A DNA stretch of 14,159 bases. Source: Haplosporangium gracile. Its lineage: Eukaryota > Mortierellomycota > Mortierellomycetes > Mortierellales > Mortierellaceae. Position 1 is the stretch's first letter; each line of letters starts with the position of its first letter. A program made the position numbers and the translations under genes. Below are positions 8,160 to 14,159 of the stretch, one piece after another. Under the pieces are notes generated by a model. That model saw only the letters and a program-made list of their open reading frames with translations. It was not told the DNA's origin and made no database searches. Location of the stretch: contig JAAAUF010000664.1 of NCBI GenBank assembly GCA_015499985.1, positions 1-14,159 on the forward strand, given 5' to 3'.

Positions 8160-10845
8160 ACGGCCGCCTGACTCGGCGGTTGTCCACAAGCACTTCACTC
8201 TCCTCCGAGATGAGATCCTCCGACAATGGTGGCATCGCACGTCTTCCCGGCTGCTGTTGCTGCTGTTGCTGCTGTTGCTGCTGTTGCTGCTGCTGTTGCT
8301 GCACCTGATTCTGGTTCTGCCCTTTGCCCGGTCCTACCCCAGCTCCTGCTCCGCCTGCTTCTGCAGCCTTGGCCTTGGCTTTGGCAGCCTTGATGGCATG
8401 GAGCTTCGTGATCGACCCTCCAACACCAGGTTGATAGATCTCCTCATCGTCGTCCAACTCGGTCTTGGAGGGAATGCTGCTAAACTTCGGCATCGGCGGC
8501 GTAGGTCCTGTCGGCGATAAAAGAAAACTGCCTTGATCGTCCAGATGACTCGACACCAGGATAGTTCCCGTCTCGAGCGTCTGCAGAGGAATCATGATCG
8601 ACTCCTCGCCCATTTCCACGTCCTTCAACTGCAAAACCGCCGTCGCCAGCTCGGGGTCATCGTGGTACTCGTCCTTGAGGATTGCATACTGGTTCGAAGT
8701 GATTTTCCGATTGAGTCCGTTGTTGGGCTGTTGTCGGCTGAGGTCAAGCCGCCGCTTCTCGTACTGCTTGTTGTGTTGCGTGGTCTTGACATAGTATCCG
8801 TACTGCATATCGGCCATTGTCTGCGGCAATCGTTCGCTCTCTGGCAAGGATACTTCTGATTTGGCACCTTTACTCTTGTAACTGCTCCAAGTCGGGGTCG
8901 ATCCTCGTTCGGGTGAATCCAATCCTGCGACCGAAAACGATGAAGAGTTGTAGGAGTTCAAGGCTGGATATGGGCTGATGAATAAGGGAGGTTTAAAGGG
9001 AAGTGACCTTTCGTCCCTGTTCGTCGTCAGAGATACTGAGTAGAATTCAGACCCTGATTTACTGGTGATGGGGCCTGAGGAGGGTGCGGGTGAGATCAGA
9101 TCCCGGGTGCTGCGGAAACGGCCGCTGTTGTCGTTAGTGAGCGCAGGTTCGCTGCCCATGAGCGGGTATGTCGAGACTGAATCCCGGCTGATTTTCTTAT
9201 CGGTGTTGGACCTGCGTCCCTTCCAAAGCGTGCGTCCTGCAAAGAACAAGGCGATGCCCAATAGTAGACAGCCGCCGACAATGATCCCGATGATGGCGCC
9301 GAGTGGCAGTCCTGGGTGCGGCGGCGTGTACGTTGCTGTCCAGACCCACTGTTTTGTGTCGATGATACCAATTTGGGGCTGAGTAAATGTCCGAAATGCG
9401 TTGGTAATCGCAGTGTTGAATCCTATATAAAGATACAGTGTGGCGCAAGGGTGCAAGACGATAAGAAGAGCATAAACAAATCGAAGTTAAAAAAAGTTGT
9501 TACTTGGGTCGGTGCAGGCAAGAAACCAAAAAAAGAAAAGATGAGATCTTAAGAAAAATGACAAGAAAGTGTGATCATCGGTCTCCTTTGTTGCTCTATG
9601 TTTTTGTTATCTCAGCATTCTATTTGAGCATGAACCTCTCAACAAGAGTTTGTTGTAAAGCAAAGTAGACTTGCCTCCAATGATCATGATGTGGTCTGAT
9701 GATATCCGTTGACAGGTAGCTCCCGCTCGCCCTGCGGTAGGGTTTTGGCCGATAGACACCATCTTCCATGTCAAGTCATCAGCATTGAGAATCCAGGCGT
9801 CGTTTAGACCATTTGAGAACGTCGCTCCTCCGTACATAAACAAGTTGCCGTTTTCTAGAACAGTATAGCAAGGCGACAATCGACCCATAGGTACCGCCAT
9901 TTCAGATGCTGTGAGATTGACAATGGTGTTGCTCAATGTCGTGACGCCGTTGACGGTGGAAGTAGTGACGAGATATCCAGAATCTAATTGCTGAAGACTC
10001 CCGATGACGTTGTTTTCAAACTTAGCGCCACCAACGATGAGGGTAGCCTTGCGTGTTGGTAGGTAGGCGACGATGGGCTGAAAGTTGGCCCTCAGTGCCG
10101 TCGTTGGCGCACCCTTTTTCCATACCCACTCGTCCAGACCTCCATTTGAGCTGAGAATGTCGATATCTGACGACAAGATACCAGTGCTCCTGACAAAGCC
10201 TCCCTGGACGACAATGACGCCTGTCTGCAGATCGAGAGCCGCTCCGACGGCAGAGCGCGGTGGTTCGGGATCCGAACGGACGGGAACCCACGAGTCGGCA
10301 CTAATGTCGTAAGACATGGCAAGGGGATCGCCCTGACCACTTGCGCCCAGGAAGATGAGGTGGGATTGGTCTACCGTTGGTACGACGGTGGCGTCGGTGC
10401 CATTCATAGAAAATGGTTTGGGTGTGATCCAAGGGGGTTTAACTGCCGTCCAGGGGACAGAGTCGATGGAGAAGGGGTGATCGAGGGACACAAAGATAGT
10501 GTCTCCTACTGCGTCCGAGGGGAGAATCTCGGAGATGTAGCCAGAGACGATATAGAGTCGATTGTTGGCGATAGCTGAGCCGGAGGAGAAGCGAGGTTTG
10601 TAAAGGTAAGGTTGTGGTGATGGTTGTTGTTGCTGCTGGGCGTGGATCGGACGGGGGCCGAAGGAGAGGGAGATAATTAGACAATTGGCAACAATGAGGA
10701 GACGTTGGTGTGGAGTATCAGCGGCGAGACGTCGTCGTCGTTTTTGGTAATGTTGTTGTTTCCTTTTGCTCCGCTGCGGGCCTATGGTCCTATGCACCGT
10801 TCGTAACCGGCAACCGTTGCAGTGGCTGCAGAGCGATGGTATCAT
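8158..10845 (-). CDS. secreted Kelch beta-propeller protein with one transmembrane helix and poly-Q tail (811 aa)
   Basis: Exon 1 is 10845-9675 and exon 2 is 9422-8158, joined across a likely GC-AG intron. The N-terminus has a long basic region, a hydrophobic core (about 49-61) and a likely cleavage near HAQ at 68-70, acting as a signal peptide or signal anchor. Propeller strands include RLYIVSG (96-102), LIFLGA (163-168), IVVQGG (211-216), TLIVGG (268-273), LFMYGG (335-340) and IMIIGG (386-391). A juxtamembrane WVWTATYTPP segment precedes one helix at about 429-452. A cytoplasmic tail of about 350 residues follows, with a Tyr/basic segment (YGYYVKTTQHNKQYEKRR), an Ala/Lys-rich stretch, 17 consecutive Gln (765-781) and an acidic/basic C-terminus. 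Exon 1 matches the neighbouring paralogue in blade pattern, the DAWILN motif and intron phase; the tails are unrelated. The start at 10845 is the first Met after an implausible Lys-rich leader and has A at -3. The function is unknown; a cell-surface sensor or adhesion role is inference from architecture. Confidence 0.88.
8251..8301 (-). repeat. interrupted CAG/CAA repeat encoding 17 glutamines
   Basis: Seventeen Gln codons in the tail of the second Kelch protein, mostly as a repeated CAA-CAG-CAG pattern. The CAA interruptions every two to three codons reduce slippage compared with a pure CAG run. The antisense frames give Leu and Cys runs, which are shadows. Confidence 0.92.
9423..9674 (-). 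other. candidate GC-AG intron of second Kelch gene
   Basis: The site at 9674 reads GGAG|GCAAGT, the typical strong consensus of the rare GC donor class, and the acceptor is TATATAG ending at 9423. The intron is 252 nt and phase 1. Splicing joins IIGG to FNTAITN at the same place and phase as the GT-AG intron of the paralogue. The GT of GCAAGTCT itself would put exon 2 out of frame. A weaker GT donor (GAGAG|GTTCAT) at 9635 is also in phase and would add 15 residues, so the GC site is favoured by consensus and homology but is not proven. Confidence 0.7.
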
Positions 10846-11400
10846 TTCTCTCTTTCTCTCTCCCTTTTTCTTTATTGGTGTGAGCGGAGGTTTCTTTTTT
10901 TTTTTTTTGCTCTTGTCTCTAGTCCAGAAAAGAAGGTGCGTGAAGTGTGAAAAGTGAAAAGCGACCAAGTCGAGTTCGAATGGAAAGGGAAAGAGTAAAA
11001 GTGTGGCGAGATGGGAGAGAGAATGAGAAATTATAAAGGAGAGAGAGGAGAAGAAGAAACGTGCTCTTTCAGTTGTTATTTTTGAAGGTGCGATGGAGTG
11101 AAGATGGGGTACAGTGGAGAGAGAAGGAGCAAGAGGAGGAGGAGTTTGGGCGGGGCAAGTGAGAGAAGTATATATAGCGAAGAGTGAGGCGATGAGAGGG
11201 AGACGGGTTTGGGTTGGAGAGTACAGCCTGGAATGGGAAGGAGATGATGATCAAGTGAGGAGGGACCAAGGGGCGAATATGACAAAACAGGGGAAGGAAG
11301 GAGAGTAAAGGAAGGAAAAGTAAAAGTGAAGGACAGAGGGCCAGAAGGAGCGGCAAAGAAAGGAGGAAAGATATAGGAGGGTAAAGATAGCATGTACAAC
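10846..11400 (-). promoter_or_regulatory. CT-rich leader/promoter of second Kelch gene
   Basis: The coding strand is pyrimidine-rich over more than 500 bp upstream of the start. It includes a TATATATA element at 11169-11176, about 325 bp before the ATG, which could be a TATA box with a long leader. The plus strand here shows only Arg/Glu/Gly-rich low-complexity frames. Confidence 0.45.
11169..11176 (-). promoter_or_regulatory. possible TATA box of second Kelch gene
   Basis: TATATATA in an otherwise GA/CT-rich region. It is the only clear TA-rich element within 500 bp upstream of the second Kelch start. The sequence is symmetric, so strand is assigned from context only. Confidence 0.35.
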
Positions 11401-12270
11401 AATGAATGCCCTCCAGATAAAGCAGTGCTATGGAAATACATTAGAGGCTCGACCCTCGCTCGTTTTTTCGACTGTGGGACTGGACCGTCTTTCCCCTCTT
11501 GTTGCTTACTTTGTTGGCTGTCAGCACAAAGCACAAAGCACACATAAAAACAAACTGCCGGTCGATGGTCAGAGGTCCACAAATCGCTGACTCTTTTCAT
11601 ACCCGAGCATCGCAAAGGTCTATTCTATTTTCCTCCGACTCCTTTCGTTTAATCGGTACTTTACCTCTGTTAAACACGCACTCGCCTCTGACCTTACCCC
11701 TCCGCAGAGATGAAGTCAAGCCCACACTAAAACACAACAGACACGTAGATCACTTTTTTCACTTCCATCGTCTTCCATTTTCTCTGCGCACACACTTCGT
11801 TTTTCTCTTTCGCACTTTTGTTTTTGTTCTTTTTTCTTGGTCACCCAAGGGATGGTTCCATTCAGAGTCAGCCAGCCAAGAAAGAAGAAAAAGAAGAATG
11901 GAAGGTTCAGCCCAGAGATGGCCTGCATTCATACTGGCAATGCAAACAACATCAGCAACGGAAGAAAAAAAGAAAAAAAGGTTTCTGCGCCCAGCTGTGG
12001 CAAGTTGGTTGTTCTTGCACTTGCTATTGCGGTATCGCAATCGTGTCAGCGCTCCGACGGTCTGTCGCGAAGTGATACTGTCAATCATTGAGGATCTAGC
12101 TTCCTGGTTTGGTGGCGAAACAAAAACTAACAGTCGTGCCTGAAACGAGCAAATTATCTGCGATTAATCTAAATACTAAGACGGAAGCATCTCGCCCCAA
12201 AGGGAGCTGTTCTGCTGGAATAGTTTACGCTTCTCTGTCTACAACCTTTCCACAAACCTACCATCACACA
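11401..12270 (+). promoter_or_regulatory. upstream region of CWC15 homologue
   Basis: Roughly 870 bp between the Kelch promoter and the CWC15 start. The region is pyrimidine-rich at 11600-11840 and A/G-rich near 11880-11980. A 16-bp dyad, ATTGCG-GTAT-CGCAAT, lies at 12026-12041, about 230 bp before the CWC15 ATG. A 214-codon plus-strand frame (11499-12143) crosses the region but shows Phe/Arg/Lys-rich low-complexity content and no recognised domain, so it is not called. Confidence 0.45.
12026..12041. repeat. ATTGCG(N4)CGCAAT inverted repeat
   Basis: Perfect 6-bp arms around GTAT, upstream of the CWC15 homologue. A symmetric site of this form could bind a dimeric regulator. The half-sites resemble the ATTGC/GCAAT core in the repeat at 6484-6521. 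Confidence 0.6.
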
Positions 12271-13398
12271 ATGACTACCGCTGCCAGGTGCGAACCTCAA
12301 CTTTTATCTCCCTCTCTCTTTTCCAGTCCTTCAAGAACCATTGACATCCCATACACAAGATGCTAACTTGTAATTCTTAATCCCCAAATCAACAACACCT
12401 TTAGACCCACATTTGATCCAGCCCGTGGCAAGGGAAGCCAAGCTCCCACTCGCATTTACAGCTCCCGCGATCTCGCCTCCCACACAAAGCTCAAGTTCAG
12501 GTATGGCACTTCATAGCAATACTGTGTTCGTTACAAGACTCTCTATTTTGATTCCATAAACATGTGGTTGACAGGCTTTTAACTCTCTTTCTTCTTTTTC
12601 TTCTTCTTAACAACTGTAATAGACAGACGGGCCAGACAACACAGGATGAACTCAACCGTGTAGATTTGAAGGCTCAGTTGAAAAAGGCAGAACAGGATCA
12701 TTATGAAAAAGTCAACAAGGTCGCCAAGCTGGGCGCTGGTCTTTCCAACTCTTTCAAGGATGACAACGATGACGATCAAGAGCAGGAATCAGCAGCCGCA
12801 GCAGAGACCTCCACAGAGACCCCTCTTGAGAGGAAACGGAGGCTGTTGCAGGAGGCCGAGCGGCTAGACAAGGACGATAGCGACGATAGCGATGCAAGCA
12901 AGGATAGCAACGACAGTGACCGTGATGATAGTGACAGGTACGTTTTTTGGAATTATATGTCGCGTTTTTGGATTGCTGCTTTTGATATAGGATGGTTTTG
13001 CCAATATTTCGTAATAGGTATTCTAACATTTTTTCAAATTTTCTTATACATGCTGAAATAGCGATGATGAGGATGACACTGCAGAGCTGTTGCGTGAGCT
13101 GGAAAAGATTAAGCGGGAACGTGCAGAGGAGAAGGAGCGCCAAGAGAGGATTCAACGCGAGGAAGAAGAAAAGGCACGAGAGGCACAGGTTGCCGCAGGA
13201 AATCCCCTTTTGGACATGCCTGAAGCATCAGCGGCATCATCAGGACCCAAGGACTTTTTGGTCAAGAGGCGATGGGACGAGGATGTGGTCTTCAAGAATC
13301 AGGCGCGTGGGATGGACGACAAACCCAAGAAGCGGTTCATCAACGATACTCTCCGCTCGGACTTTCATCGCAAGTTCATGAACAAATATGTACAGTAA
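12271..13398 (+). CDS. cwc15: pre-mRNA-splicing factor Cwc15/Cwf15 homologue (254 aa)
   Basis: Four exons: 12271-12287, 12405-12500, 12623-12937 and 13062-13398, with GT-AG introns of 117, 122 and 124 nt. The first exon carries only 17 coding nt. The product begins [16 protein letters not shown] and [18 protein letters not shown], the family's conserved N-terminus. It ends with [19 protein letters not shown] and [18 protein letters not shown], its conserved C-terminus. The middle is an acidic Asp/Ser-rich stretch (about residues 120-148) and a charged Glu/Arg/Lys coiled-coil-like helix (about 150-185), as expected for the family. Its length is close to that of yeast and animal homologues. In those organisms Cwc15 is a largely unstructured component of the Prp19-associated/activated spliceosome that threads around the catalytic core, acting in the nucleus. 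An A at -3 of the ATG supports the start. Confidence 0.97.
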
Positions 13399-13414
13399 AC
13401 AAAAAAAAACACCT

Positions 13415-13420
13415 AATAAA
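13415..13420 (+). terminator. AATAAA polyadenylation signal of CWC15 homologue
   Basis: AATAAA starts 17 nt after the TAA stop, preceded by an A-run. Position and sequence fit a canonical signal. The next gene starts about 205 bp further on. Confidence 0.65.
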
Positions 13421-13625
13421 ACAGCAACTCGAAGTTGTTTGCACTTTGTCGAACTCTCTTGTATTTCTCTACAGCGCCTCTCTTTGATCTAATTGAAATG
13501 CGGCATTGAGGATTCAAAGACCACTAAATGCTAAGCCACCAAGACTCTTTTTTAAGCGTCCAAAGAAGGAAGTTCTGGCACACTCACACACAACTTTCAC
13601 TTTCTCTTTACTTTCACATTCAACC
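13421..13625 (+). promoter_or_regulatory. short intergenic/promoter region of KIN17 homologue
   Basis: Only 227 bp separate the CWC15 stop from the KIN17 start, so this stretch must hold both the 3' end of one transcript and the promoter and leader of the next. The last 70 bp are CT-rich ahead of an ACCATGG start context. No distinct TATA element was recognised. Confidence 0.4.
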
Positions 13626-14131
13626 ATGGCAAAAGATGGCTTCTTGACCGCCAAAGCTGTAAGTTCGCTGTTTTCATTGGCTTCTTCCTACATGAATGCG
13701 ACATAGAGGAGAACAAGGTCAAAAAAAGAAAACTGTCCTTCTTATGCCAACCTGTTCTCACACTTTCATAGATTGGCAACCGCATCAAGGCAAAGGGACT
13801 TCAAAAACTGAGATGGTATTGCCAGATCTGCGAGAAGCAATGCCGAGACGAGAACGGATTCAAGGTAACACAACAACAGCAGCAAACAAAAACGACGACC
13901 CTATACTTTATATTACCATGCCTGGTGATTTGTAATATTATCTTTTGTTGTAGTCTTTTCTTTGAGCTCACACACTACTTTTTCTCCTTTTTGTTTCCTC
14001 ATAAACTAGTGTCACTGCGCTTCAGAGTCGCATCAGCGTAAGATCCTGTTGGTGGCCGAGTCCCCCGAGAAATATGTCAATGACTACTCTGCAGAGTTCT
14101 TGAAGGACTTTATGAAGCTGCTCTCCACCAG
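13626..14131 (+). CDS. KIN17/Rts2-like DNA/RNA-binding zinc-finger protein, 5' part
   Basis: Three exons are visible: 13626-13658, 13772-13864 and 14010-14131, with GT-AG introns of 113 and 145 nt. A GTACTT donor at 14132 leads off the window, so only the first 83 residues are present. The start MAKDGFLTAKAIGNRIKAKG and the following GLQKLRWYCQICEKQCRDEN match the near-invariant N-terminus of KIN17. The zinc finger uses C28, C31, H44 and H50. It leads into the winged-helix-like region (FLKDFMKLLSTR), where the frame leaves the window. KIN17 is a nuclear protein tied to DNA damage response and replication in animals and found in spliceosome preparations. The start has an optimal ACCATGG context. 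It lies tandem with, and 227 bp downstream of, the CWC15 gene, transcribed the same way. The missing part should contain the rest of the winged-helix-like domain and C-terminal SH3-like (KOW) domains. Confidence 0.96.
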
Positions 14132-14159
14132 GTACTTTTCAACCTTTTTTTCACCAAAT

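Noticed and set aside
8111..8520. Poly-Cys and poly-Leu plus-strand frames
   Set aside because: Antisense shadows of the CAG/CAA poly-Gln repeat in the second Kelch gene.
10960..10985. GTTCGAAT resembling a tRNA T-loop on the plus strand
   Set aside because: No D-arm, anticodon arm or matching acceptor stem in the preceding 70 bases.
11499..12143. 214-codon plus-strand open frame upstream of CWC15
   Set aside because: Its translation is compositionally skewed (Phe/Arg/Lys/Ser), overlaps pyrimidine- and A-rich simple DNA and shows no domain. It fits best as a chance frame in promoter DNA.

Overview
This window looks like nuclear DNA of an early-diverging filamentous fungus. A Mortierella-type member of Mucoromycota is my best guess, from general familiarity and not from a search. 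Coding exons are broken by short GT-AG introns of about 110-145 nt, with one candidate GC-AG intron. Starts sit in good eukaryotic contexts with a purine at -3, there is no bacterial-style operon or ribosome-binding site, and the gaps between genes are long and dominated by strand-asymmetric purine or pyrimidine tracts.

Five protein genes can be supported. (1) At 961-86 on the minus strand are the first two exons of a HAD-family phosphatase that runs off the left edge. (2) At 6015-4084 (minus) and (3) at 10845-8158 (minus) are two head-to-tail paralogues. Each encodes a secreted Kelch-type beta-propeller, one transmembrane helix and a low-complexity cytoplasmic tail. In both, a single phase-1 intron falls right after the last 'GG' of the propeller, so exon 1 carries the ectodomain and exon 2 the membrane anchor and tail. 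(4) At 12271-13398 (plus) is a complete four-exon homologue of the spliceosomal protein Cwc15/Cwf15. (5) At 13626-14131 (plus) is the 5' part of a KIN17/Rts2-like nucleic-acid-binding zinc-finger gene, which runs off the right edge. Genes 4 and 5 are tandem, 227 bp apart, and both belong to RNA-processing machinery.

The rest is intergenic: about 3 kb at 962-4057, about 2.1 kb at 6016-8153 and about 1.4 kb at 10846-12270. I found no tRNA, rRNA, transposon or CRISPR in these gaps. They hold CT-rich leaders on the coding strand, microsatellites, an 85-nt uninterrupted homopurine run, two non-trivial short direct repeats, one perfect hairpin 3' of the second Kelch gene, and several GCAAT-containing palindromes.

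I did not find a convincing new multi-gene system. The most interesting material is the pair of Kelch-ectodomain membrane proteins with divergent tails and a conserved modular intron, the likely GC donor in the second one, and the palindrome-bearing 19-bp tandem repeat upstream of the first.
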